Below, in pieces: positions 14,775 through 22,427 of a DNA stretch of 22,427 nt. Source of the DNA: Bacillota bacterium (GTDB taxonomy: Bacteria; Bacillota_C; Negativicutes; JAEYSJ01). The position numbers were made by a program, and so were the translations under genes. The stretch is taken from assembly GCA_023434855.1 (NCBI GenBank), contig JAEYSJ010000266.1, forward strand, positions 1-22,427, given 5' to 3'. Every line of letters starts with the position of its first letter. Within the stretch, counting starts at the first letter, position 1. Under the pieces are notes generated by a model, which saw nothing but the letters and a program-made list of their open reading frames with translations, searched no databases and was not told the origin of the DNA.

Positions 14775-15662
14775 ATGGAATTAGCAAGCAGGGAGCATCG
14801 GCTTAAACTGGCGTATGACCGGTATGTACGCTACCTTTTTATTGCCAGTGCTTTTTTAATGACAATAATAATTCTGGCTATCATTGTCTTTGTCGGGCAG
14901 CAGGGTTTAATGACGTTTACCAAAGTCAGTCCGGCAGAGTTCTTTTTCTCTACGAAATGGGATCCTGACGACTTGCATTTTGGCGCTTTTAGCTTCATAT
15001 CCGGTTCACTGCTAGTTACAATACTCGCAGTATTGCTGGGCGCGCCGCTGGGGCTGGCGGGTGCGGTTTTTATGGCGAAGGTGTCACCGTCCTGGTTAAG
15101 GGAGATTATGCGGCCGGCCACCGATTTATATGTGGCGATTCCTTCGGTGGTTTATGGCTTTGTAGGATTAACCATACTGGTTCCTTTTATCAGGGAACAC
15201 TTTCATGTAAATACCGGTTTTGGCCTGATGGCGGCGGCAATTATTTTAGCAATTATGATATTGCCTACAATTATCAGTATTTCCGAAGACGCCATCCGGG
15301 CAGTGCCCCGGACTTTGGAAGAAGCTTCACTGGCATTGGGAGCCACCCGGTGGCAGACAATTCGCAGGGTATTACTGCCGGCAGCGTTGCCGGGAATCCT
15401 GACTTCAGTGATTTTGGCGATGGCCAGGGCAATAGGGGAAACTATGGCGGTGCAAATGGTAATCGGCAATACTCCCCAGCTGGCAAAATCCTTATTTATG
15501 CCTACTTCGACCCTGCCCAGCGAAATTGTTGTCGAGATGGGCAATACGCCCTTTGGTTCGACCTGGGGCAACGCGCTGTTTTTAATGGCGCTGGTGCTGC
15601 TGTTTTTGTCACTGGCTATGATTCTCATAATTCGCCGCATAGCGCAAAGGAAGGTGGCATAA
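14775..15662 (+). CDS. pstC: Phosphate ABC transporter permease PstC
   Basis: One of the two membrane subunits of the high-affinity phosphate importer. From ATG 14775 the protein has 295 residues and about six membrane helices. The EAA loop RTLEEASLALGATRWQTIRRVLLPAALPGI contacts the ATPase. The segments VAIPSVVYGFVGLTI, ARAIGETMAVQMVIGN and the late GNTPFGSTWGNALF are typical of PstC. I chose 14775 because the in-frame ATG at 14730 overlaps or precedes the predicted -10 and so cannot be on the transcript. The stop TAA directly abuts the ATG of pstA. The ATPase gene pstB is not in this locus. Confidence 0.95.
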   Translation: MELASREHRLKLAYDRYVRYLFIASAFLMTIIILAIIVFVGQQGLMTFTKVSPAEFFFSTKWDPDDLHFGAFSFISGSLLVTILAVLLGAPLGLAGAVFMAKVSPSWLREIMRPATDLYVAIPSVVYGFVGLTILVPFIREHFHVNTGFGLMAAAIILAIMILPTIISISEDAIRAVPRTLEEASLALGATRWQTIRRVLLPAALPGILTSVILAMARAIGETMAVQMVIGNTPQLAKSLFMPTSTLPSEIVVEMGNTPFGSTWGNALFLMALVLLFLSLAMILIIRRIAQRKVA

Positions 15663-16523
15663 ATGTCCACACGGGTAAGTGATAAAATAGCCACAATTAT
15701 TATGTGGTTGTCTGGTGCTGTAATTTTGGGGATATTGGCAAGTTTCCTGCTATACATGTTGTATAAAGGTCTACCGGTGTTATCCTGGAATTTTATCACC
15801 GGTATGCCCAGTGATATTAATCCTGGCGGTGGTGTGGGCCCGCAATTTTTTAATTCTTTTTATATTTTATTACTGTCTTTGTTATTCTCCATACCTGTTG
15901 CTATCGGTGCCGGTGTCTATCTGGCCGAGTATGCTGCCGACAACCGGCTGACCGATATGATCCGGCTCAGCACCGAGAGTCTGGCTACGGTCCCGTCAAT
16001 TGTACTGGGACTGTTTGGCATGATTATATTCGTAAATATGCTTGGTATGGGTTTTAGCATTATTGGCGGTGCACTTACTCTTACGCTGCTGAACTTACCG
16101 GTTTTGGTGCGGGTAACGGAAGAGTCTATTCGCACTGTACCGGTTCATTACCGGGAAGCCAGTCTGGCGTTAGGGGCCACTAAGTGGCAAACTATCTGGC
16201 GGGTAGTTCTGCCAAATGCGTTGCCTGGCATTATTACCGGAATAACGCTGACGGCAGGCCGGGCTTTGGGTGAGACGGCAATATTGATTTTTACTGCAGG
16301 CACGACCGTATCCAGACAACTGCCTAATTTTGATGTAACCGCTGCCGGGGAAACACTGGCAGTACATATGTGGTATGTTATGGCGGTAGGTTTGGTACCG
16401 GACAGGGTGGATATCGCCAATGGCATTGGCGCGTTGCTGATTGTTACCATCCTGATATTCAATTTGATGTTCACCATTCCCGGAAAGATATTGCAGCGTA
16501 AATTCAGTGTTTCCGGGCATTAA
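15663..16523 (+). CDS. pstA: Phosphate ABC transporter permease PstA
   Basis: Second membrane subunit of the phosphate importer, 286 residues with about six helices. The EAA loop VHYREASLALGATKWQTIWRVVLPNALPGI parallels that of PstC, and LSTESLATVPSIVLGLFGMIIFV is the usual PstA segment. The C-terminal AAGETLAVHMWYVMAVG is also typical. The start ATG 15663 directly follows the pstC stop, with GGAAGGTGG about 5-7 nt upstream, so the two are translationally coupled. A hairpin terminator follows. Normally pstB and phoU come next; here a chemoreceptor gene with its own promoter does. Confidence 0.95.
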   Translation: MSTRVSDKIATIIMWLSGAVILGILASFLLYMLYKGLPVLSWNFITGMPSDINPGGGVGPQFFNSFYILLLSLLFSIPVAIGAGVYLAEYAADNRLTDMIRLSTESLATVPSIVLGLFGMIIFVNMLGMGFSIIGGALTLTLLNLPVLVRVTEESIRTVPVHYREASLALGATKWQTIWRVVLPNALPGIITGITLTAGRALGETAILIFTAGTTVSRQLPNFDVTAAGETLAVHMWYVMAVGLVPDRVDIANGIGALLIVTILIFNLMFTIPGKILQRKFSVSGH

Positions 16524-16546
16524 ATGTAAACAGACGTACGACATGG

Positions 16547-16585
16547 ACATGGGTATGAGCATTTGGCTCCTACCCATGTTTTAAT
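16547..16585 (+). terminator. Terminator after pstA
   Basis: ACATGGGTA (16547-16555) pairs with TACCCATGT (16571-16579), and an inner GAGC/GCTC helix continues past one mismatch. TTTAAT follows. Confidence 0.75.
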
Positions 16586-16599
16586 ACCATGGAGTTTTG

Positions 16600-16640
16600 T
16601 TAAAACAGGGTTAAGCCTTTGTTAAATCACTGACTATAGT
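16600..16640 (+). promoter_or_regulatory. Third Pho-box-like array and promoter for the chemoreceptor gene
   Basis: TTAAAA (16600), TTAAGC (16611) and TTAAAT (16622) keep the 11-bp period of the two pst boxes but match the hexamer less well. TATAGT (16635-16640) is a candidate -10; the middle repeat is 18 nt upstream of it. The geometry differs from the pst promoters, where the -10 lies 20 nt after the third repeat. Confidence 0.5.
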
Positions 16641-16686
16641 TACAGAATGAACCTGAATTGCAGAATAATGGCAGATGATAAGATGT

Positions 16687-16691
16687 GGAGG
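16687..16691 (+). promoter_or_regulatory. Ribosome binding site deciding the chemoreceptor start
   Basis: GGAGG lies 9 nt before ATG 16701. The in-frame ATG at 16647 has no such site and falls at the predicted transcription start. Confidence 0.65.
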
Positions 16692-16700
16692 TTGCGGAAA

Positions 16701-18773
16701 ATGTTTGATCAGGTGATAAAACTATTTGAGAGTTGTCAAAAGCTGATATCTTCCAACCGATGGGAGAAAGTAAAAATGCCTGACTTTTCCGGGGAAGCTG
16801 TGAGAAATTCATTGTTTTCTCTAATTTCCAGGGCCACAATATTTATTATTTTAAGCTGTGTTATCCCGCTTACTATTGTTGGGTATTATTTTACCAACCA
16901 AACGCTGGAAAGCCTTACTGCCGCGGCAGTGGATAAGAACAACAAGGTAGCCGAGCGCACGGCCAGTGACATTGGTTACTATGTGCAGACCAAAAAAAAT
17001 TTTCTGACGGTGGCAAGCGCTAATGATGATATCAGGACAATGGGGACTGATTTAGCAAAACGGTATCTATTATCAGTCCAAACATATTATGGCGGAAACG
17101 GGGCGTTGTTTGTCGCTGGATTAGACGGCCGGCAAATATGTCGTACTGACAATGGGCCATTAGTCAATATTGCCGACAGGGATTATTTTAAGGCAGCTGT
17201 GCAGGGAACTACCCAATTCTCGGAACCGGTAAAAAGCAAGGTGAATAACGAGCTTACAATTATCGGCTCCGCTCCCATCTACGGTGCAGACAGCAAAGTT
17301 ATCGGCGTGTTGGGCGCCAATTTATCATTGCAGAATTTGACGACGGTAGTTGAACAGATTTTATCGCAAAACCCGGGATATGGGATAACAGTAATTGATA
17401 AAAACCAAATCCCGTTATTCTATCAGGCGGATTCAACGGCGGTGGAGGAGCGCAGGCAGCTAAGCGAGGAGTTTTATAAAGAAGCGGTGGACAAACAGTC
17501 GGGCGATACTGCCGGCTTGTTCCGAGGCCAGCAGTATTTTGTATCTTACCGGCCAATTAATAATACCAATTGGATTGCCGTGTCGCTATATCCCAGGCAG
17601 CTAGCTTTGCAATCAGCCTTTCATATGGTAAAGCGGGGTATTGAGGTTACTGTGGTAATTATTGTGACATTCGTTGTTGCCGGCGTGATAATTACCAGAA
17701 AAGCGCTAAATCCCGTAAAGAAGCTGGTACGCGGTGTCCGGCTGGTGGCCGGGGGCGATTTGACGCATTATTTGGAGAATGACCGGCGGGATGAGTTCGG
17801 TACCGTTGCCAAGGCATTTAACGGGATGATTGACAGTCTGCGGCAAATTGTGCAGTCGGTAAAGCAATCGGCTTCACTGGTACAGGAAGCATCAGGTAAT
17901 GTTGTAACGGCATCTGAGCAAACACGGGCAGGCAGTGTACAAGTAGCTGCTTCAGTTGACCATATTGCTGAGCAGATTGCCCGGCAGGGCAAGGATACCG
18001 AAACTACAGGAAAACTACTGCATGAACTTGTCGGTATTACGACCGGTGTATCAGAGAGTGTCAGACAGGTGGCCTTATCTACTGATGAATGTTCGGCTAC
18101 AGCCAGCCAGGGGCAGGCGGTAATTAATCAAACGGTGGATAATATGCATAATATTAAGGAGCTGGTGGCAAAGAATGCCCGGGCGGTTGAAGCTTTAGGA
18201 AACAGTACTCAGGAAATTGCCCAAATTACCGGGATGATTACGGAAATTGCCAGACAAACCAATCTTTTAGCCTTGAACGCCGCCATTGAGGCGGCCAGAG
18301 CCGGCGAAGCGGGGCGGGGCTTTGCCGTTGTTGCCGATGAAGTGCGCAAGCTGGCTGAGCAGTCAGGTAATGCTACCCAGAGTATTGCCGCAATTATCGG
18401 CAAAATTCAGGCTGAAACCAAGAGTGTTGTAGATGCAATGCAACAAAGCTTCCGGCAGGTCGAACAGGGTGTGGAGATTGCGCAGACCAGCGGCACTGCT
18501 TTCGAAAAAATTGTAGAAGCAATTCACCATGTACAACAGCAGGCTAATACCATTACCCAGCAAACAACCAGACAGGTTGATCTATGTAAAAATGCCATGG
18601 AGGCGGTGGACAGTATCAATACCTTAGCTGCGCAAAACACCAGCAACGCGCAGGAGATTGCCGCCGTATGCCAGCAGCAGTCAGCCTCCGCCCACGATAT
18701 CACCTATTCGATAGAAAAGCTGAAAGATATGGCGAACAAATTGGAACAGCTGGTAGCCCAGTTTAAGGTGTAA
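16701..18773 (+). CDS. Methyl-accepting chemotaxis protein (dCache-HAMP-MCP signal)
   Basis: A transmembrane chemoreceptor that passes ligand signals through CheW/CheA to the flagellar motor. From ATG 16701 it has 690 residues: an unusually long cytosolic N-terminus (about 40 residues), TM1 (about 45-65), a periplasmic double-Cache-like sensor (about 70-305, with [20 protein letters not shown]), TM2 (about 313-333), HAMP (about 334-386), and a long coiled-coil signalling domain. The domain tip [20 protein letters not shown] is followed by [20 protein letters not shown], the most conserved part of all MCPs. Gln-rich coiled coils fill the rest; no C-terminal CheR-docking pentapeptide is seen. 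The ligand cannot be read from sequence. The Pho-box-like array upstream suggests it is made under phosphate limitation (inference). Confidence 0.93.
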   Translation: MFDQVIKLFESCQKLISSNRWEKVKMPDFSGEAVRNSLFSLISRATIFIILSCVIPLTIVGYYFTNQTLESLTAAAVDKNNKVAERTASDIGYYVQTKKNFLTVASANDDIRTMGTDLAKRYLLSVQTYYGGNGALFVAGLDGRQICRTDNGPLVNIADRDYFKAAVQGTTQFSEPVKSKVNNELTIIGSAPIYGADSKVIGVLGANLSLQNLTTVVEQILSQNPGYGITVIDKNQIPLFYQADSTAVEERRQLSEEFYKEAVDKQSGDTAGLFRGQQYFVSYRPINNTNWIAVSLYPRQLALQSAFHMVKRGIEVTVVIIVTFVVAGVIITRKALNPVKKLVRGVRLVAGGDLTHYLENDRRDEFGTVAKAFNGMIDSLRQIVQSVKQSASLVQEASGNVVTASEQTRAGSVQVAASVDHIAEQIARQGKDTETTGKLLHELVGITTGVSESVRQVALSTDECSATASQGQAVINQTVDNMHNIKELVAKNARAVEALGNSTQEIAQITGMITEIARQTNLLALNAAIEAARAGEAGRGFAVVADEVRKLAEQSGNATQSIAAIIGKIQAETKSVVDAMQQSFRQVEQGVEIAQTSGTAFEKIVEAIHHVQQQANTITQQTTRQVDLCKNAMEAVDSINTLAAQNTSNAQEIAAVCQQQSASAHDITYSIEKLKDMANKLEQLVAQFKV

Positions 18774-18827
18774 ATAAGAGAAACTTTGTATGTATTTTCT
18801 TTCTGCTGACATACTAAGAGAAGATAG

Positions 18828-18988
18828 CTATTCAGGTAACTAAATGGCACGAACTGCTTAGAAACCGTCAGATGCTAGGCGCGACAAGGACCGGAACGGA
18901 GGCGTACTGGGTTGTACGTTGGAGTGAGGACCGGAGGAGCAACAACGCAGATGACGGTTTATAAGCAGTTCCCATCTTATGCGAATAG
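18828..18988. repeat. Inverted-repeat structured intergenic element
   Basis: The core is a pair of 20-nt arms, 18851-18870 and 18952-18971, complementary except for one position. Imperfect extensions continue outward: ATGG (18844-18847) with CCAT (18972-18975), and CTATTC (18828-18833) with GAATAG (18983-18988). The interior holds two GGACCGGA copies (18888-18895 and 18928-18935) flanking a CGTAC/GTACG hairpin (18903-18907 with 18914-18918). It contains no ORF. It looks like a REP- or MITE-like element or a structured RNA; only one copy is in this window. Confidence 0.65.
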
Positions 18989-19015
18989 TTACAAAGTATG
19001 GAGGAGGCAGATTGA

Positions 19016-19987
19016 ATGCGTCATAAAAAGTGGTACATAATGCTGGTATTTCTCTTCACAATCATGTTCGCCGCCAGTGGGTGTTCACTGTTTCAGAATC
19101 CGCAGAAAAAGCCCGGGCCTGCAGCCCCTGTGCCGCAAAAAGAAGCTATTCAGGGCAACGAGCCGGATATTTCCGTTTTTATGCATGAAACCGGCGCGAA
19201 AAAGACAATGAAAATGGAAGAATACATTGCCGGGGTGGTCGCCGGAGAAATGAAAACTGACTGGCCGGTGGAAGCATTGGCAGCCCAGGCAATTTTGGCC
19301 CGGACTTTTACAGTGCAGGCTATTGAAGAAAAAGGCGGTGTACCTTCCCACGGAACTCAGGCATCTACCGATATAAAAGAGTTCCAGGCTTATAATGGCC
19401 AGGGAGTAGATGACAATGTCAAGAAGGCGGTAGAAATGACCAGAGGCATGATTATTACTTACCAGGGCAAACCAATCCATGCCTGGTTTCATGCTTCTGC
19501 AGGCGGAATTACTGCTACCGCCAAAGAAGGTCTGGATTATAAATATGATGAACCGCCATATATTGAGTCAGTGCAGTCGCCAGACGACCTGGCACCTGAC
19601 GATATAAAAAACTGGACAGCCAGCTTTACTAAAGCGGAATTGATGGCCGCACTAACAAAAATGGGTAAAACGGTAAATGCTGTTGACAGTGTCGATATCA
19701 GTAGAAAAGGACCTTCAGGGCGGGCAACATCAATTGTAATTAACAAGAACATGGAAGTATCCGGTCCGGACCTTAGGGTGGCTTTGGGCAGCAGCAAGCT
19801 TAAGTCGATGTTGCTGGACAAAGTGGAAGTTACCGGCGGCAACGTAGTTTTTAGCGGCAAGGGTTTCGGACATGGTGTGGGTATGTCTCAGTGGGGTGCT
19901 AATAAATTGGCTGTTGACGGTAAAAAAGCTCAGGAAATTCTTGGACAATATTTTAAAGATGTGACAATTGAAAAACGGTGGAATTAA
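19016..19987 (+). CDS. SpoIID/LytB-domain lipoprotein (probable peptidoglycan lytic transglycosylase)
   Basis: SpoIID-domain enzymes cleave peptidoglycan glycan strands stripped of peptides, classically during engulfment of the forespore. The 323-residue precursor has a lipoprotein signal with lipobox AASGC (C23) and a Pro-rich linker (about 30-48). The SpoIID domain (about 52-318) shows EEYIAGVVAGEM with E78 at the catalytic position, ALAAQAILARTF (87-98), IHAWFHASAGGIT (154-166) and GFGHGVGMSQWGA (283-295). Bacillus SpoIID has an uncleaved membrane anchor, so the lipobox is a difference; the protein could be a vegetative LytB-like homologue rather than the true engulfment enzyme. GGAGGAGG lies about 8-9 nt before ATG 19016. 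It is a single-gene unit whose stop overlaps a strong hairpin. Confidence 0.88.
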   Translation: MRHKKWYIMLVFLFTIMFAASGCSLFQNPQKKPGPAAPVPQKEAIQGNEPDISVFMHETGAKKTMKMEEYIAGVVAGEMKTDWPVEALAAQAILARTFTVQAIEEKGGVPSHGTQASTDIKEFQAYNGQGVDDNVKKAVEMTRGMIITYQGKPIHAWFHASAGGITATAKEGLDYKYDEPPYIESVQSPDDLAPDDIKNWTASFTKAELMAALTKMGKTVNAVDSVDISRKGPSGRATSIVINKNMEVSGPDLRVALGSSKLKSMLLDKVEVTGGNVVFSGKGFGHGVGMSQWGANKLAVDGKKAQEILGQYFKDVTIEKRWN

Positions 19988-20022
19988 GTAATACCCCGGC
20001 GGAGAGTGCCGGGGTATTACTT
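19986..20022 (+). terminator. Hairpin overlapping the stop of the SpoIID-domain gene
   Basis: A perfect 15-bp stem, AAGTAATACCCCGGC (19986-20000) with GCCGGGGTATTACTT (20008-20022), has a 7-nt loop. It begins within the TAA stop. There is no long T-tract after it, so it may be a weak terminator or an mRNA-stabilising structure. Confidence 0.65.
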
Positions 20023-20033
20023 ACATCAAAGAA

Positions 20034-20136
20034 GAACAAGGCCAGCGTCGTTGGTGGCCTTGTTCCGGGGAATTTGCACCAGGCTCCGCGTTTGCGGTCA
20101 CCTGATTGGTGTGTACACATCGATAGTATTTCCCGG
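20034..20136 (+). other. Stacked hairpins in the spoIID-like to mqnE intergenic region
   Basis: The 312-nt gap (19988-20299) contains a second perfect 11-bp stem, GAACAAGGCCA (20034-20044) with TGGCCTTGTTC (20055-20065). A nested structure follows: CCGGGGAAT (20065-20073) with ATTTCCCGG (20128-20136, one G-U pair), CACC (20077-20080) with GGTG (20108-20111), AGG/CCT, and CCGC (20086-20089) with GCGG (20094-20097). This part is GC-richer than the AT-rich stretch 20137-20299 that follows, in which I see nothing specific. It could be a structured RNA, a riboswitch-like leader of mqnE, or a dispersed repeat. Confidence 0.4.
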
Positions 20137-20308
20137 CCGAAATTATTTATACACAAGGCTCTAGGGGAATTGAAAATCATAAATAACTTGGCAGGAATTT
20201 CAAGCATCTTTCTAGAAGGATTTTACTTTGGTTTTTTGTTGACTGTACTGGATTTTATTTAATCAAAGCAATCGTATAGGTTGTTTTAAGCATAAGGAGA
20301 TGATTTTG

Positions 20309-21409
20309 GTGGACCAATTTGCGTTGATTAGCCGGAAGGTACATAATGGGGAACGGTTGACGCGTGACGATGGATTATTTCTTTTACAGTGCAATGATTT
20401 ACTCAGGATCGGGGAACTCGCCCGTCTGGTAAAAAGGCGAAAATCCGGGGATAAAGTATATTTTAATGTGAACAGGCATATTAATCTGACCAATATATGC
20501 GCTGCTCGCTGTAAATTATGCGCCTTTGGTTGTGATGCCGATGCACCCCAGGCTTATGTAATGGATCTGGAAAAGGTATTGTCAATTGCCAGGCAAGCTG
20601 TACAGGACTCGCCGGAAATGACGGAACTGCATATTGTCAGTGCCTTGCATCCGGACAGACCCTTTGAGTACTATCTGAATGTTATAAAGAGCATTCACCA
20701 TGAGTTTCCCACATTGCATTTAAAGGCGTTTACCGCTGTGGAAATCGCCCATTTCGCCAAGCTGGCGAAGATGCCTTTCAGGGAAGTGTTAATGAAGCTA
20801 AAAGAAGCGGGATTGGGATCAATGCCTGGCGGCGGGGCTGAAATATTAAATGACAGAGTGCGGGGGATTCTATGTGAGAAGAAGGCCAGCGCCGCCGAAT
20901 GGCTGGAAGTGGCCCGTCTGGCACATCAAATGGGGATCCGGACCAATGCGACCATGCTGTACGGACATGTGGAAACTTATGAAGAGCGAATTGACCATTT
21001 CTTAGCATTGCGCGATTTACAGGATGAAACCGGCGGGTTCCAATCCTTTATTCCTTTTCCATTTCATCCCGAGAATACCGGACTCAGCCATATTAGACGG
21101 ACAACAGCCTGGGAAGATTTGAAAATGCTGGCAATAAGCCGTCTTATGCTGGATAATTTTGATCACGTTAAAGCCTTCTGGATAATGCTGACGGTTCCAA
21201 TTGCCCAAGTTTCGCTAGGGTTCGGCGTTGATGATCTGGATGGAACGGTAGTGGAAGAAAAAATCCTCCATGCGGCCGGGGCAAAGACTGCAGTAGGAAT
21301 CAATAAGCAGGATATTATCGCTTTTATCCGCGAAACGGGAAACGTCCCTGTTGAACGGGATACACTGTACCGGGAAATACGGGTATATAGCGAAGCAGAA
21401 ACTCAATGA
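20309..21409 (+). CDS. mqnE: Aminodeoxyfutalosine synthase
   Basis: Radical SAM enzyme of the futalosine route to menaquinone; it joins the enolpyruvyl-benzoate product of MqnA to SAM-derived adenosine, giving aminodeoxyfutalosine. The cluster motif is CAARCKLC (C-x3-C-x2-C; C64, C68, C71 counting from GTG 20309). VYFNVNRHINLTNIC before it, LKAFTAVEI, GLGSMPGGGAEI and the FIPFPFHPENT segment are typical of MqnE. AAGGAG ends at 20299, so ATG 20300 is too close to be used; TTG 20306 and GTG 20309 lie 6 and 9 nt away and are the likely starts. The end overlaps the mqnA start by 4 nt (ATGA), so translation is coupled. MqnE, MqnA and MqnC in a row support menaquinone made without MenFDHCEB. Confidence 0.95.
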   Translation: MDQFALISRKVHNGERLTRDDGLFLLQCNDLLRIGELARLVKRRKSGDKVYFNVNRHINLTNICAARCKLCAFGCDADAPQAYVMDLEKVLSIARQAVQDSPEMTELHIVSALHPDRPFEYYLNVIKSIHHEFPTLHLKAFTAVEIAHFAKLAKMPFREVLMKLKEAGLGSMPGGGAEILNDRVRGILCEKKASAAEWLEVARLAHQMGIRTNATMLYGHVETYEERIDHFLALRDLQDETGGFQSFIPFPFHPENTGLSHIRRTTAWEDLKMLAISRLMLDNFDHVKAFWIMLTVPIAQVSLGFGVDDLDGTVVEEKILHAAGAKTAVGINKQDIIAFIRETGNVPVERDTLYREIRVYSEAETQ

Positions 21410-22233
21410 GACCAAGAGTAGGACATATTCAATTTATCAATAGTTTACCTCTTTATTATGGTTTGGTGAAAAATCATGTGCTGTGGGATGTGGAATTGAC
21501 AAAAGGCACTGCCAGGGAATTGAGTAGCCGCTTACTGGCGGGACAGATGGATATTTGTCCGGTTCCGTCTATTGAATATGCGCGCAATTGGCGCGAGCTG
21601 ATTTTGCTGCCGGGGCTATCGGTGAGTTGTGACGGTCCGGTAACAAGTATTTTCTTGGTTAGTAAAATACCTGTTAACCAATTAAATGGCCGAAAGATAG
21701 CTTTGACCAATACTTCCTGCACTTCACAAGTGTTGCTAAAAATTATTCTCCAGGATAAATATCATATCCGGGCTGATTATTTTGAATCCCCACCCAATCT
21801 TGGTTCTATGCTGCTGGAAGCAGATGCTGCATTATTGATCGGCGATGAAGCGCTTGATATTCACTATCGGGTTCCGGAAGGAGTATATGCCTATGACCTG
21901 GGCTGGGAATGGAAGCAATTAACGGGGGAAAAAATGGTGTTTGCCCTTTGGGCCGCCAGGAAAAGCTTTGTGCGGGAAAAACCGGAAATCGTCCGGGAAG
22001 TCCAGCGTTCCTTCGTTAAATCAATGAATTACAGTCTTATGCATGTGAACCAATTGGCAAGTGATGCAGCTCGCTGGGAAGTATTTGACGCCGATTTTCT
22101 AAAATCTTATTTTACCACTTTGCGGTTCGGTTTTGATCATGAGTATCAACAGGGGCTGATAGAATATTACCGGCGAGCCTGGGTTTGGGGTTATATCGCT
22201 GAGATACCACAGTTAACTTTCCTGGAGGCGTGA
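21406..22233 (+). CDS. mqnA: Chorismate dehydratase
   Basis: First enzyme of the futalosine pathway: removes water from chorismate to give 3-[(1-carboxyvinyl)oxy]benzoate, the substrate of MqnE. The 275-residue protein has a periplasmic-binding-protein-like fold in the cytosol and no signal peptide. The N-terminal RVGHIQFINSLPLYYGL, the GQMDICPVPSIEYARN segment (about 47-62) and ALLIGDEALDI (about 144-154) are characteristic of MqnA. The start ATG overlaps the mqnE stop, and the ribosome site lies in the end of mqnE. The mqnC start follows the stop by 4 nt. Confidence 0.95.
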   Translation: MRPRVGHIQFINSLPLYYGLVKNHVLWDVELTKGTARELSSRLLAGQMDICPVPSIEYARNWRELILLPGLSVSCDGPVTSIFLVSKIPVNQLNGRKIALTNTSCTSQVLLKIILQDKYHIRADYFESPPNLGSMLLEADAALLIGDEALDIHYRVPEGVYAYDLGWEWKQLTGEKMVFALWAARKSFVREKPEIVREVQRSFVKSMNYSLMHVNQLASDAARWEVFDADFLKSYFTTLRFGFDHEYQQGLIEYYRRAWVWGYIAEIPQLTFLEA

Positions 22234-22237
22234 TACG

Positions 22238-22427
22238 GTGGACAGGTGTCATTCAATTATTAAGGAGACCTTACAAGGTAATCGTTTACGAGATGATGAG
22301 GCGTTGGCGTTACTAGCCCGGGGAGATTTGTTGGTTTTAGGGCAGGCGGCGGATGAGGTCAGGCATAGAAAGCGCCCCGATCCGTATGTTACTTTCATTG
22401 TGGACCGCAATATTAATTATACTAATG
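22238..22427 (+). CDS. mqnC: Dehypoxanthine futalosine cyclase (partial, 3' end outside window)
   Basis: Radical SAM enzyme that cyclises dehypoxanthine futalosine in menaquinone synthesis. Only 63 codons are present. The N-terminal region with RLRDDEALALLARGDLLVLGQAADEVRHRK and the following YVTFIVDRNINYTN match the start of MqnC; the radical SAM cysteines should come just after the window edge. The start GTG 22238 lies 9 nt after GGAGG, which is within the end of mqnA. It is the third gene of the mqnE-mqnA-mqnC operon. Confidence 0.9.
   Translation, partial: MDRCHSIIKETLQGNRLRDDEALALLARGDLLVLGQAADEVRHRKRPDPYVTFIVDRNINYTN

Noticed and set aside
16647..16700. Upstream in-frame ATG giving an 18-residue longer chemoreceptor
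   Set aside because: No ribosome site, and it lies at the predicted transcription start; ATG 16701 has GGAGG at 9 nt.
19953..20262. ORFs of 84-94 codons on both strands between the SpoIID-domain gene and mqnE
   Set aside because: They run through strong hairpins, have no ribosome site of note and resemble no known family; open frames on both strands here probably reflect the structured sequence.
1..22427. CRISPR arrays, tRNA or rRNA genes, insertion sequences, prophage genes
   Set aside because: None seen: no regularly spaced repeats beyond the Pho boxes, no transposase or integrase ORFs, and no cloverleaf sequence noticed by eye.

Overview
The window looks like chromosome from an endospore-forming, diderm-type Firmicute, most likely a Negativicute of the Sporomusa/Pelosinus kind. 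This is an inference. It rests on spore genes (spoVAD, spoVAE, ytaF, a DUF1657 protein, a SpoIID-domain lipoprotein), the futalosine menaquinone genes (mqnE, mqnA, mqnC), AT-leaning DNA with strong GGAGG ribosome sites, and frequent TTG/GTG starts. There are no phage genes, insertion sequences, tRNAs, rRNAs or CRISPR arrays.

Layout. 1-471 (-): 5' part of a family-4 uracil-DNA glycosylase. 566-2390 (+): a sporulation block, spoVAD-spoVAE followed by a DUF1657 gene and a terminator. 2567-3208 (+): ytaF. 3347-5901 (-): an operon pairing a soluble PRC-barrel/MgtE-N/CBS protein with an Nramp-related transporter that lacks the classical manganese motifs. 6077-7339 (-): a LytR-CpsA-Psr protein. 7544-8860 (-): a second, divergent Nramp-related transporter. 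9117-9941 (-): uppP. 10191-13597 (+): an M-box (ykoK-type) Mg2+ riboswitch with a clear terminator/antiterminator switch, a possible 24-codon leader ORF, and a two-gene ABC transporter (fused double permease plus ATPase with a C-terminal AAA-associated domain) without a binding protein. 13664-16523 (+): pstS, then pstC-pstA, each unit preceded by a Pho box of three 11-bp-spaced repeats, with a terminator between pstS and pstC; pstB and phoU are absent here. 16600-18773 (+): a methyl-accepting chemotaxis protein behind a third Pho-box-like array. 18828-18988: an inverted-repeat structured element. 19016-19987 (+): the SpoIID-domain lipoprotein. 19986-20136: stacked hairpins. 20309-22427 (+): mqnE-mqnA-mqnC, the last cut by the window edge.

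How it fits together. The strongest theme is magnesium. Two Nramp-related proteins keep the TM1 aspartate but have lost the asparagine and methionine used for transition metals; one is in an operon with a detached MgtE-like Mg2+-sensor module. A few kilobases away an ABC transporter of unassigned substrate sits under a canonical Mg2+ riboswitch. The reading that this ABC system imports Mg2+ or helps cells cope with Mg2+ shortage is inference, but it is testable. The second theme is phosphate: three similarly built Pho-box arrays suggest that transport and a chemoreceptor are induced together by phosphate starvation.
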